Source of the DNA: Pseudomonas bijieensis
GTDB taxonomy: Bacteria; Pseudomonadota; Gammaproteobacteria; Pseudomonadales; Pseudomonadaceae
NCBI RefSeq assembly: GCF_013347965.1
Contig: NZ_CP048810.1
Coordinates: 3,719,501-3,783,500 of the forward strand
Reading direction: 5' to 3'
Length of the DNA: 64,000 bases
The notes under the pieces are model-generated. The model was not told the origin of the DNA and searched no databases. It was given only the letters and a program-made list of their open reading frames with translations. This document shows, piece after piece, positions 17,170-26,333 of this stretch (position 1 is the first letter of the stretch; each line of letters starts with the position of its first letter). Both the position numbers and the translations under genes were made by a program.

Positions 17170-19062
17170 ATGACCAGAAACATGAAATTCAGCCATAAAA
17201 TCCTGTTGGCTGCCGCCCTTGTGGTGGCCATTGCTTTCGCCTGTTTCATCCTGTTCAACGACTATCGTCAACGCCAGAGCCTGCACGCCAGCACCGAGAC
17301 TTCCATGCAGGAACTCGGCAGCCTGACCAGCCGTAACATCCAGACGTGGGTCGAAGGTCGCATCCAGTTGCTGCAATCGCTGGCCCAGCAGATCGCCGTG
17401 GACGGCAGCGGCGCCGACAGCCTCAAGCGCGCCGTGGGCTTGCCGGCCTACACCAGCAACTTCCAGCTCAGCTATTTTGGCGGCACCGACGGTGTGATGT
17501 TCTCGGTACCGGCCGGCAATCGTGCCGCCGATTACGACCCCCGCGCCCGTGGCTGGTACAAGGCCGCCAACAGCGCACAACAAACCATCGTCACCGAACC
17601 CTATATCGCCGCTTCGTCGGGCAAGCTGGTGATCACCGTCGCCACTCCGGTGCAGCACCAGAACCAGATGATCGGCGTGGCCGGTGCGGACATCGACCTG
17701 TCCAGCATCAGCGCCATCATCAACTCGCTGAACTTCGGCGGCCACGGCCACGCGTTCATCGTCAGCGCCGACGGCAAGATCCTGATCCACCCCGACAGCA
17801 AGCGCGTGCTCAAGACCCTGGCCGAGGCCTACCCCAACGGCGCGCCGCAAATCAGCCCCGGCGTGAAAGAAGTCGACCTCGACGGCAAGACCCAGTTCAT
17901 CTCCTTCACCCACGTCAACGGTGTGCCGGGCGCCGACTGGTACGTGGCGCTGGTGCTCGACAAGGACACCGCGCTGGCGATGCTCAGCGAGTTCCGTACT
18001 TCGGCACTGATCGCCATGGTCATTGCCGTGGTGTTCATCATCGCCCTGCTTGGCATGTTGATCCGCGTGCTGATGCAACCGCTGCTGACCATGGGCCGCG
18101 CGATGCATGACATCGCCGAGGGCGAAGGCGACCTGACCCGGCGCCTGATCATCCACGGCCACGATGAATTCGGCGCCCTGGGGACTTCGTTCAACCGCTT
18201 TGTCGAGCGTATCCATACCTCGATCCGCGAAGTGGCCTCGGCCACCGGCCAAGTCAACGAAGTCGCCCTGCGTGTGGTCAGTGCGTCCAACTCGTCGATG
18301 TTCAACTCCGACCAGCAGGCTTCGCGCACCAGCAGCGTCGCCGCGGCCATCAACCAACTCGGTGCCGCCGCCCAGGAGATCGCCCAGAACGCCGCCCTCG
18401 CCTCGCAGCACTCCAGCGATGCCCGCAGCCTGGCCGAAGACGGCCAGCAAGTGGTGGATAAAACCATCGCCGCCATGCAGCAGTTGTCAGCCAAGATCAG
18501 CGATTCGTGCGGCAACATCGAAACCCTGAACAGCAACACGGTGAACATCGGCCAGATCCTGGAGGTGATCACCAGCATTTCCCAGCAGACCAACCTGCTC
18601 GCCCTGAACGCCGCCATCGAAGCCGCCCGGGCTGGTGAAGCCGGACGCGGCTTCGCGGTGGTCGCCGATGAAGTGCGCAACCTGGCCCACCGGACCCAGG
18701 ACTCGGCGCAGCAAGTGCAGAAGATGATCGAGGAACTGCAAGTCGGCGCCCGGGAAGCGGTGCTGACCATGACCGACAGCCAGCGCCAGAGCGAAAGCAG
18801 CGTCGGCATCGCCAACCAGGCCGGCGAACGCCTGGGCAGCGTGACCCAGCGCATCGGTGAAATCGACGGCATGAACCAGTCCGTGGCCACCGCCACCGAA
18901 GAACAGACCGCCGTGGTGGAGTCGATCAATGTCGACATCACCGAGATCAACACCTTGAACCAGGAAGGCGTGGAAAACCTGCAGGCTACCTTGCGCGCCT
19001 GTGCCGACCTTGAACAGCAGGCGGCGCGGTTGAAGCAGTTGGTGGGGAGTTTCCGGATCTAA
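17170..19062 (+). CDS. Methyl-accepting chemotaxis protein, PctA/CtaA type amino-acid sensor
   Basis: A chemoreceptor of about 630 residues. It has a first membrane span (residues 10-33), a periplasmic double-Cache domain, a second span (about 280-300), a HAMP domain and a cytoplasmic signalling coiled coil with the conserved hairpin tip around [20 protein letters not shown]. The Cache domain carries the amino-acid-binding signature: DPRARGWYK (Arg, Trp and Tyr contacts), TEPYIAAS (Tyr) and [10 protein letters not shown] (Asp). The N-terminus ([14 protein letters not shown]) and C-terminus (GSFRI) resemble PctA of P. aeruginosa. I choose the ATG at 17170, but 17161 (GTG) or 17182 are possible because no clear ribosome site is seen. 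It should direct movement towards amino acids, and lies not far from the histidine locus. Confidence 0.9.
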   Translation: MTRNMKFSHKILLAAALVVAIAFACFILFNDYRQRQSLHASTETSMQELGSLTSRNIQTWVEGRIQLLQSLAQQIAVDGSGADSLKRAVGLPAYTSNFQLSYFGGTDGVMFSVPAGNRAADYDPRARGWYKAANSAQQTIVTEPYIAASSGKLVITVATPVQHQNQMIGVAGADIDLSSISAIINSLNFGGHGHAFIVSADGKILIHPDSKRVLKTLAEAYPNGAPQISPGVKEVDLDGKTQFISFTHVNGVPGADWYVALVLDKDTALAMLSEFRTSALIAMVIAVVFIIALLGMLIRVLMQPLLTMGRAMHDIAEGEGDLTRRLIIHGHDEFGALGTSFNRFVERIHTSIREVASATGQVNEVALRVVSASNSSMFNSDQQASRTSSVAAAINQLGAAAQEIAQNAALASQHSSDARSLAEDGQQVVDKTIAAMQQLSAKISDSCGNIETLNSNTVNIGQILEVITSISQQTNLLALNAAIEAARAGEAGRGFAVVADEVRNLAHRTQDSAQQVQKMIEELQVGAREAVLTMTDSQRQSESSVGIANQAGERLGSVTQRIGEIDGMNQSVATATEEQTAVVESINVDITEINTLNQEGVENLQATLRACADLEQQAARLKQLVGSFRI

Positions 19063-19078
19063 CGCTCTCAAGGGCCCC

Positions 19079-19160
19079 ATCGCGAGCAGGCTCGCTCCCA
19101 CAGTTGACCGAGTTCCTTCAGGGAAACACGATCGACTGTGGGAACGGCTTGCTCGCGAAA
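19079..19160. repeat. REP inverted pair, right arm degenerate
   Basis: The left arm is intact (CATCGCGAGCAGGCTCGCTC). The right arm GTGGGAACGGCTTGCTCGCG has decayed. It lies between the converging chemoreceptor and DUF924 genes. Confidence 0.8.
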
Positions 19161-19184
19161 GCGGCATCAGCCTTACAGAAAAAA

Positions 19185-19781
19185 TCAGAACCTGGACCCA
19201 GGCCTGTTCAAGAACTCGATTTCATCAGCCGTAGACTCGCGCCCCAACACCGCATTGCGATGAGGAAAGCGTCCAAACCGGGCAATGATCTTCTGATGCC
19301 GTTCGGCATAATCCAGGTTGTCTTCAAACACCGCCCGCTGCGCCTCAGGCTGCTCCCGCACCAGATCGATAAACCGTGACACGGCTTCGTTCTGCACTGC
19401 GAGGTTTTCGCAGTGTTCCAGTACCAAGTAGATGAACACGCGCTGGATCGGCTTGAGTTGCCGGTCAAAACCCGCCGCCAGGCCCTGGGCCACCAGCGCT
19501 TGGGCACGCAGGTCACCGGAAAAAGCCTTGGGAGTGTCGCGAAAGATCATTCGCGGGAGCTGATCGAGTAGCAGCACCAGGGCCAGCCAACCTTCCGGGC
19601 GTTGCGCCCAGTCGGTCAATCCACCGGCCAGTGCCTGCTCGACCAGATCGCCGAAGCGCTCACGCGCCTGGCGATCATGACCTTTGCCAAACCACAGCTT
19701 GCCCTTGTCAGCCGATATTTCGTCTGGCGTGTCGGCTGAGCCAAACCACCAATCGAGCAACGACTGCCAGGGCTCGGCCAT
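19185..19781 (-). CDS. DUF924 family protein
   Basis: A 198-residue soluble protein of the DUF924 family. The opening is LLDWWFG, followed by WLALVLLLDQLPRMIFRDTPKAF, the most conserved block, and then LEHCENLAVQ and FGRFPHRNAVLGRESTADE near the end. The fold is helical and TPR-like, and no activity is established. It starts three bases after the fbp stop and is probably translated from the same transcript, although a functional link with gluconeogenesis is not known. Confidence 0.85.
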   Translation of the reverse strand: MAEPWQSLLDWWFGSADTPDEISADKGKLWFGKGHDRQARERFGDLVEQALAGGLTDWAQRPEGWLALVLLLDQLPRMIFRDTPKAFSGDLRAQALVAQGLAAGFDRQLKPIQRVFIYLVLEHCENLAVQNEAVSRFIDLVREQPEAQRAVFEDNLDYAERHQKIIARFGRFPHRNAVLGRESTADEIEFLNRPGSRF

Positions 19782-19784
19782 GCC

Positions 19785-20795
19785 TTATTCCTTGTGGTAG
19801 GCCGTGACGCGGGCGACTTCTTCCTTCGAACCGAGGAACACCGCCACACGCTCGTGCAGGCCTTCAGGCTGGATGTCGAGGATACGCTGGTGACCGTTGG
19901 TAGAAGCGCCACCCGCCTGCTCCACCAGGAACGACATCGGGTTGGCTTCGTACATCAGGCGCAGCTTGCCCGGCTTGGACGGCTCACGGCTGTCGCGCGG
20001 GTACATGAACAGACCGCCACGGGTCAGGATCCGGTGCACATCGGCAACCATCGCGGCAACCCAACGCATGTTGTAGTTCTTCTTCAGCGGGCCTTCCTCG
20101 CCTGCCAGCAACTCTTCAACGTAGCGTTTTACCGGAGCTTCCCAGTGACGCTGGTTGGACATGTTGATGGCGAATTCCTGGGTGGTTTCAGGAATGGTGA
20201 TGTCTTCGTGGGTCAGGACGAAGCTGCCCATCTCGCGGTCCAGGGTGAAACCCTTGACGCCGTCGCCCAGGGTCAGCACCAGCATGGTCTGCGGGCCGTA
20301 GATGGCATAACCGGCGGCGACCTGCTGGGTGCCTGGTTGCAGGAAGGCCTTTTCATTCAGGGCTTCGTTCTGGCTCAGGTACTCGTTCGGGCAACGCAGT
20401 ACCGAGAAGATGGTGCCGACCGGGGCGTTGATGTCGATGTTCGACGAACCGTCCAGTGGGTCGAACACCAGCAGGTAGGCACCCTTGGGGTATTTGCCCG
20501 GGATCTGGTAGGCATTGTCCATTTCCTCGGACGCCATGCCGGCCAGGTGACCGCCCCATTCGTTGGCTTCGAGCAGGATTTCGTTGGACAGCACGTCGAG
20601 CTTCTTCTGCACTTCGCCCTGTACGTTTTCAGTGCCCATGCTGCCCAGGACACCACCCAGCGCGCCTTTGGAAACGGCGTGGCTGATCTCCTTGCACGCA
20701 CGCGCCACCACTTCGATCAAAAAGCGCAGATCGGCAGGGGTGTTGTTGCTGCGGGTCTGCTCAATCAAATAGCGACTCAAGGTAACGCGGGACAT
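19785..20795 (-). CDS. fbp: Fructose-1,6-bisphosphatase class I
   Basis: Gluconeogenic enzyme that removes the 1-phosphate from fructose-1,6-bisphosphate. It is 336 aa, normal for class I. The metal and substrate motifs are visible: the Glu of [27 protein letters not shown] (metal-binding Asp-Pro-Leu-Asp) and the late [22 protein letters not shown]. Pseudomonads rely on it for growth on organic and amino acids, which fits the many catabolic genes nearby. It is followed at once by the DUF924 gene. Confidence 0.97.
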   Translation of the reverse strand: MSRVTLSRYLIEQTRSNNTPADLRFLIEVVARACKEISHAVSKGALGGVLGSMGTENVQGEVQKKLDVLSNEILLEANEWGGHLAGMASEEMDNAYQIPGKYPKGAYLLVFDPLDGSSNIDINAPVGTIFSVLRCPNEYLSQNEALNEKAFLQPGTQQVAAGYAIYGPQTMLVLTLGDGVKGFTLDREMGSFVLTHEDITIPETTQEFAINMSNQRHWEAPVKRYVEELLAGEEGPLKKNYNMRWVAAMVADVHRILTRGGLFMYPRDSREPSKPGKLRLMYEANPMSFLVEQAGGASTNGHQRILDIQPEGLHERVAVFLGSKEEVARVTAYHKE

Positions 20796-20940
20796 GGACG
20801 GCTCCGAAGAATAGGGGGCGGAAAAACCAGCGCAGTTTAGCGCGAGTCGGGACTTAATTCCTCCTATGAGACGGGATATGGAGGATTGAGTTCACGGGCT
20901 GGCGCCTCGCTTGGGTATTTCTGTTGATTGAGAGGACGCT

Positions 20941-21032
20941 ATCGCGAGCAGGCTCGCTCCCACATTTGATCTTCTGCGGACACAATTTTGTATACGACAT
21001 GAATCCAGTGTGGGAGCGAGCCTGCTCGCGAT
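20941..21032. repeat. REP inverted pair (REPIN)
   Basis: ATCGCGAGCAGGCTCGCTCC and its inverted copy are separated by about 48 bp, between the DUF3999 gene and fbp. Confidence 0.9.
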
Positions 21033-21046
21033 GGGTGCGCAGCACC

Positions 21047-22423
21047 TCAGTTTTTGACCGGCGGCTTGCGCAGCAGGCTGAACGCCATCGCCGCCAAGAA
21101 CAGCACGCTGATCAACAGCACTGCCCACAAGCCGATTTTCTTCCAGTTGGTCTCGACCGTCGCAGGCGCGGTTGCCGTGGCCGCAGCCGGGGTCGACGTG
21201 GCCACGCCGTTCACCGTCGCCGTACCCAGCGTCGCCAGGCGCGACGGCTTGTAGTCAGGCACAAGGGTGGTCAATGGCAGGCTGGCCGCTTTGATTGTCG
21301 CACTGCCCAGCGCCAGGCTATAAGGCCCCTCGCCGCGCGCCAGGAACACCACCTGGGTCGGGCGTACGGCAAAGCGCAGGGCCGGAGCTTCGGTTCCCAG
21401 GCCGCCGCCGCGCTCGTCCACGGTCAGTTTCAATTGCTGCACGGTCTGACCAGACAGTTGCAATTGGTTTTGCAGCACATCCTGGCCATTCTGGGTCAGG
21501 CGATAGAGCAAGCCACTGCCCAGCGATTGCCACGGATGGCTGCTTTCTCGACGCCCGGCCAAGGTCACCGGCGCCAGGCTGTTGGCCTGGCTCAGCTCGA
21601 CCTGCACCTGCTCGATGTTCAGCCCCATGGGCAACTGCCAGGTGTACTCACCGGCCTTCGCGGTGCTGCCGGCCAACGGCTGCGACCAGACCAGTGGCAA
21701 CGGCAAACTTTCGCGGCTGGCGCTTTGCAGTTGGGCCGAGGTCAGCACTGGCGCGGAGGATGGCGAATCCCACAGCAACCGCAGGTAACGCGCCGGCTGC
21801 CCCGGCAAGCTCACTTCATGTTGTTCGACCCGCTCATCGGCAAAGGTCAGGCGTGCCACCTGGCCTTCGCCCCACGACTGCCAATGCTGCAAGTCGTCAC
21901 TGGCTTCGATGGTGAACCGCTGGAAACCGTCCCGCTCACTGGTCCAGTCGAGGATCAGTTGCTGCAATGGCGCCTTGATCGCGCTGGCATCCAACAGCCA
22001 ACCACGCAGTTCCTCCTCCCCCGCTTCGAGGCGGCTGGAGGGTTGAACTTCCACCAGGGTGCCGTTGGCGTTCGATTGCACCCGCACACTGGGCGCACGC
22101 TCGTTGTCATCGGCGGCGTTGTACAGCGGGAACCATTTCACGTCGGTGAGGGTACGGTTTTCCCGGCTCTGGGCCGACTCGCGCAGCAACGCGTAGGCCT
22201 GGGCCTGGCCAGCCGCATTGAAGACCCGCAGGTCGCTCAGGTCGGTCTGCCGCGCTTGCAACTGAACGTCCAGTGGCAACGGCAGGCGATACCACGGCCC
22301 TTCGCCGCTCAGGGCCAAGGGCACCTGATGGGCGAAATCCGCCAGTTGCTCCTGGGCCGTAGCCGACAATGCCACCCACAACCCAACCACACCCAGTCCG
22401 ATGCGACTCAACTTGCGACTCAA
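21047..22423 (-). CDS. DUF3999 family membrane-anchored protein
   Basis: A 458-residue exported protein: signal peptide (about residues 1-23, ending SATAQ), a long beta-rich periplasmic part, and one transmembrane helix near the C-terminus (WAVLLISVLFLAAMAFSLL) followed by a short basic tail. I recognise the DUF3999 pattern from FAHQVPLALSGEGPWYRLPLP and from LRVFNAAGQAQAYALL. Its function is not known. It overlaps the DUF2339 gene by four bases; this pairing recurs in gamma-proteobacteria, so the two products probably work together in the envelope. Confidence 0.85.
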   Translation of the reverse strand: MSRKLSRIGLGVVGLWVALSATAQEQLADFAHQVPLALSGEGPWYRLPLPLDVQLQARQTDLSDLRVFNAAGQAQAYALLRESAQSRENRTLTDVKWFPLYNAADDNERAPSVRVQSNANGTLVEVQPSSRLEAGEEELRGWLLDASAIKAPLQQLILDWTSERDGFQRFTIEASDDLQHWQSWGEGQVARLTFADERVEQHEVSLPGQPARYLRLLWDSPSSAPVLTSAQLQSASRESLPLPLVWSQPLAGSTAKAGEYTWQLPMGLNIEQVQVELSQANSLAPVTLAGRRESSHPWQSLGSGLLYRLTQNGQDVLQNQLQLSGQTVQQLKLTVDERGGGLGTEAPALRFAVRPTQVVFLARGEGPYSLALGSATIKAASLPLTTLVPDYKPSRLATLGTATVNGVATSTPAAATATAPATVETNWKKIGLWAVLLISVLFLAAMAFSLLRKPPVKN

Positions 22424-25400
22424 GACGACACTCCCTCACTGACAGGCATCGGCGGCTCGGCCGGCGAGGCCGTTTCCGGGCGCTTGGGCGGCAGCGGCGC
22501 GAAATAGCCCACCACCAGCAACAACACGCCCACGCCGATAAACGACACGATCCGCGCCAGACCGCCACGGTTACTCAACTCGACAAAGAACAACTTGGCC
22601 ACGACCACGGCGATCAACGCCGCGCCGATCAGCCACACCTCTCGACGGTGACGCAGGTGCCCACCGATCATCAGGCCCAGGGCGATCAAGGTCCAGACGA
22701 TGGACAGCCCGGCTTGCACGAACATGGATTCAAGCAGCGCATCGAGCTCGAACGGCACGCCCATCCACTGGTGGGCACTGCGCATCACCAAGGCAGTGAA
22801 GAACGCGAACAGCGACACACCAGCGATCAACTGGGCGATGTGTCCGACGCGGTTCCAACGATTCGTCGATTGCGCCACGGCGTTGCGGGCCCACACATAG
22901 ACACCGAACAAGGCGAACAGCAGGCCCAGCTCCAAGGGATTGAGCAACGGCACGTAAGGCAGTGGCTCTGCGGTTCCATCGCTGAAGGTGTTGGTCAGCC
23001 AGAACCAACCGAGCATCAACAGCGCCATGGGCGCCGCCGCATAGACCCGGTATTCGCGCGACTGGGCCGAGATCGGCCATGGCCAGGCACGCGGCGCGGC
23101 CATCAACACCAGGTACAGGCTCGGCAGGATCGCCCAACCCAGCCAGCGCCAAGCGTTGTACTGCTCGGACAGCAACAGCAGGCCGTAACGCAACTCCAGC
23201 ATCAACACCGCCATCAGCAACCAGCAACCGAGCACATGGGCCGTACTGCGCGCCCGGGCCGGCAGCATCGCCGCCAGGCGCTTGAGAGAGAAGAAGTGCA
23301 CGGCAAATACCGCCAGCCAGGCCAGCCAGCCGAAATCCGCGGCAGGGTGATAGTAGCCGTGCCCCGTCGCCACCAGCACGCAACCCGCCGCCGGAATCAA
23401 CAAGGTGCACAGCAGCCCCAGCGCCGGCCATTTCAAACGCAGCGCCAAGACGGTCCACACCGCCACACTGATCGCCGCGACCAGCAGCAACAAGCTACCT
23501 TGCAGGTTCGCCGGGGCGAAGCGCAGCACTTCGCTGACCCACGCCAGCGCCCACCAACCGGCACCCCAGATCAGCAGCAACTCGGACAGACGCTGCAAGC
23601 CCAAGGCTTGCAACTCCTGCGCCGCGTGGGCCCGTTGCAGTCGCCACGCCCCCACCAGCGCTGCCAGCCCCAGCACCAGCGGCGTCCAGAAGCCGCTGTG
23701 GGCCAAGGGCCGCAGATCCTCGGCGCTGAGCGGCCCCAACAGCGTCGGCCCTGCCGTCAGGAACGCCGCACCGCCCAGCAGTTGCAGCAGCAGGCCGAAG
23801 ACAAAGCTCACGCGTTGTTTGAGGTACAGGCTCAGCCAGATGATCAACAGACCGCTGGCCGCCCACACGCCACTCGCCGTTTGCCATGGCAGCACGAACA
23901 GCACCGCTAGATTGATCAGCACCAGTCCTGCCAGCAACACCACTGAGAGGCCGCGCAGCAACCGGACATCGTTGCGCACCATATCGTCGCGTGCCGCCAG
24001 CAACATGCCGCCAATCAACGCCAGGCCGATCAGCGAGGCGCTGAGCAAACCACTCCAGCCCGCGCTGAACACCGCCGCCGAATCACCTTCGGCGCCTTGC
24101 AAGCGCACCAGGAACAATGCGCCACCGAGCAATTGCACCGCAAATGCAGTGAACAGAAAGCTGCGCGATTGCAGGCGCAGGCCGACAAACAGCGTCGCCA
24201 ATCCGGCCAGGGCCCAAGCGATGGCGGTGCCGTGAATGAGGAAGAACAGCGGTGCCAGCAGATAGAGGAAACTCAGCCCCAGCACCGCCAGCACTGGCAG
24301 GCCCCGGCGCTCCCAGGCTGCACAGTGTTCAGGCGCAGCCTTGAGCAGTTGGTAGAACGTGAACAGCAAGGCGCCGCCGAGCATCAATGCCCCCAGCGGT
24401 GAACCATCGAGCAGGCTGCCGTCGCCGTTGCGCAACTCGCTGACAAACGCCAGTGCCGAGCCCAATTGCAGCAACAAGGCAAACGCTCGGGCCAAGGGTC
24501 GCTGCTGGCGCAGGCCCAGCCAGAAAATCCCTGCGCCCTCCACGGCCCAGGCCGCCGAGGTCCAACGCGCGTCAAGCCCCAAGGGAATCGCCAGGCTGGC
24601 AAAAATCACTCCCAGGGCCAGGCAGGTTTCGGCCAGCAGCAAGGCGCGCCCGCCCATCAGCACGCGGGCCAGGCCCATGTAGATCATGCCCAGGGCCAGG
24701 GCGCTGAACGCAGCGGCGAATTCCAGATGCTGCACCAAGGCGAACTGCAAACCGAAACCCACCAGCGGCGGTGCGAACAACATCGTGCCGTCGACGTAAT
24801 CACCCTTGCGCGCCGACCAGCGCAGCAATGCGTCGCGGCTGCCGTCCTCTGGGGCATCGCTCATTTCCAACAGTTTGCGACGGGTGAACAGCAAGCCGAT
24901 CGCCAGGTAAATGAGGAAGAACAGAATCAGGAACGGCTCGGTGCTCCAGAGCAGTTCCGGCGTGTAAGAACGCAGGCCCCAGGCGAATCCAATGCCGAAG
25001 GTGCCGACGAAGCCGATCAGGTTCAGCAGGCGCCAGGCCTTGAACCAGGCTATCGCGAGGATGCCGGCATTAAGCAGGATGAAATAGCTGAATAGGGCAA
25101 CGTGGTTACCGCTGCCGGTAGACGTCAGGATCGGTGCGGCAAACCCGCCCAGCGCCGCAGCCGCAGCCAGGCCCAGGGCGTTCTGGGTAATTGCCAGGAT
25201 CGCCGAGAACACGGTGACTGCCACCAGCAACCCCAAGGCCGCCTTGGAATCGAGCAACGGATGCAGGCGCATGGCGGCGAACACCGTCAGGTACAGCACG
25301 GCGATCCCGGTGCCCTGGAGCATCAACGCATAACTACTGTTGCGTTGACGCAACCACCAGCCCAGGCCCAGCAGGCCCAACGCGCTGGCCGCGACGCCGG

Positions 25401-26043
25401 CGTAACGCAGTTCGATCGGCACCACCATGCCTTCGGTGGCGTAGCGCAACAGGAACGCCAGGCCGAGGAACAGCAGCACCACGCCGACCCGCAGCACCGT
25501 GTTGCCGCCGAACAGCCAGTTGCGCGCGCCGATAATGGCGCGGTCGAACAAGTTAGGACCACGCGGCGCCGTCGGTTGCGCAACCATCGGTTCCAGAGGC
25601 AGAGGGGCAAAGTCGCGCTGGGCACGCCGACTGGAGGTCTCTGGCGCGGGCTTCCAAACGTCATCGGGCAACGGCTGGCTGGCCTGGGTGGCCATCGAGG
25701 GAACGGGCTCGAGGTCTGGCGGCAATTCCCAGATGAGCTCTGGCTCGGTGCGCGTCTCGGGTTTCGCGGCCTGGGGTACGACAACCTCGGGCGCTGGGGC
25801 CGGATCACTCGATTCGGCCACCTTGCCGAGTTCGAGAACCGCCAGACGGGCTTGCAGCGTGAGCAAGCTCTGCTGGGCCTCTTGCAACAAGACCTGTTGC
25901 TTGGTCGCCTGGAGACCCAGGCGGCCCAGTCGAAACGATTGGGCAATGCCAAGCCCCACCAGCGCGCCTATCAGCGCATCGGCGAACGACTCGTCCACCA
26001 CCCAGCCGAGTGCCAGGCCCAACAGCGTCAAGATCCATTGCAT
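22420..26043 (-). CDS. DUF2339 giant polytopic membrane protein
   Basis: A 1207-residue protein that is almost entirely hydrophobic, with many predicted spans (well over 20) after an N-terminal cytosolic stretch. That stretch has a coiled coil (around residues 40-70, rich in Leu and Gln) and a Pro-rich linker (residues 80-150). The first membrane block contains GARNWLFGGNTVLRVGVVLLFLG, typical of DUF2339. No transporter motif is recognised. It may be a scaffold or a flippase-like machine, but this is a guess. It is upstream of and coupled to the DUF3999 gene. Confidence 0.85.
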   Translation of the reverse strand: MQWILTLLGLALGWVVDESFADALIGALVGLGIAQSFRLGRLGLQATKQQVLLQEAQQSLLTLQARLAVLELGKVAESSDPAPAPEVVVPQAAKPETRTEPELIWELPPDLEPVPSMATQASQPLPDDVWKPAPETSSRRAQRDFAPLPLEPMVAQPTAPRGPNLFDRAIIGARNWLFGGNTVLRVGVVLLFLGLAFLLRYATEGMVVPIELRYAGVAASALGLLGLGWWLRQRNSSYALMLQGTGIAVLYLTVFAAMRLHPLLDSKAALGLLVAVTVFSAILAITQNALGLAAAAALGGFAAPILTSTGSGNHVALFSYFILLNAGILAIAWFKAWRLLNLIGFVGTFGIGFAWGLRSYTPELLWSTEPFLILFFLIYLAIGLLFTRRKLLEMSDAPEDGSRDALLRWSARKGDYVDGTMLFAPPLVGFGLQFALVQHLEFAAAFSALALGMIYMGLARVLMGGRALLLAETCLALGVIFASLAIPLGLDARWTSAAWAVEGAGIFWLGLRQQRPLARAFALLLQLGSALAFVSELRNGDGSLLDGSPLGALMLGGALLFTFYQLLKAAPEHCAAWERRGLPVLAVLGLSFLYLLAPLFFLIHGTAIAWALAGLATLFVGLRLQSRSFLFTAFAVQLLGGALFLVRLQGAEGDSAAVFSAGWSGLLSASLIGLALIGGMLLAARDDMVRNDVRLLRGLSVVLLAGLVLINLAVLFVLPWQTASGVWAASGLLIIWLSLYLKQRVSFVFGLLLQLLGGAAFLTAGPTLLGPLSAEDLRPLAHSGFWTPLVLGLAALVGAWRLQRAHAAQELQALGLQRLSELLLIWGAGWWALAWVSEVLRFAPANLQGSLLLLVAAISVAVWTVLALRLKWPALGLLCTLLIPAAGCVLVATGHGYYHPAADFGWLAWLAVFAVHFFSLKRLAAMLPARARSTAHVLGCWLLMAVLMLELRYGLLLLSEQYNAWRWLGWAILPSLYLVLMAAPRAWPWPISAQSREYRVYAAAPMALLMLGWFWLTNTFSDGTAEPLPYVPLLNPLELGLLFALFGVYVWARNAVAQSTNRWNRVGHIAQLIAGVSLFAFFTALVMRSAHQWMGVPFELDALLESMFVQAGLSIVWTLIALGLMIGGHLRHRREVWLIGAALIAVVVAKLFFVELSNRGGLARIVSFIGVGVLLLVVGYFAPLPPKRPETASPAEPPMPVSEGVSS

Positions 26044-26128
26044 GGTCGATATCCCCTAAGCGGCCCGTTGCGGGCGTAACCGGGGTGATGCGGTGCCTGG
26101 ATCAGTCTAGTGGAAAGCCCCAAAACCT

Positions 26129-26216
26129 GTGGGAGCGGGCTTGCTCGCGAATGCGGAGTGTCAGTCACAGCATCGTTGACTGTTACACCGCATTCGCGAG
26201 CAAGCCCGCTCCCACA
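26129..26216. repeat. REP inverted pair (REPIN), GGGCTTGCTCGCGAA type
   Basis: GTGGGAGCGGGCTTGCTCGC and its inverted copy lie in the 290 bp gap between glgP and the DUF2339 gene. The gap also holds the hairpin at 26287-26310. Confidence 0.9.
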
Positions 26217-26286
26217 TTGGATTGGTGCGTTTCCAATTACTGAGTCCGCCGCACAGCCCGGCGAAACTGGCGCTTAGTATATCGAC

Positions 26287-26310
26287 GAAGCCCAACCGCC
26301 GTTGGGCTTC
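26287..26310 (-). terminator. Possible terminator hairpin after glgP
   Basis: GAAGCCCAAC and GTTGGGCTTC form a perfect 10 bp stem with a four-base loop, 24 bp after the glgP stop. There is no long T run on the minus strand, so the termination role is tentative. Confidence 0.5.
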
Positions 26311-26333
26311 GCTCACATTTCTTACAGCAAGTG

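Noticed and set aside
20353..20701. Long open frames inside fbp and many other genes in alternative frames
   Set aside because: GC-rich third positions open shadow frames on both strands; the real gene has clear family motifs across its whole length.
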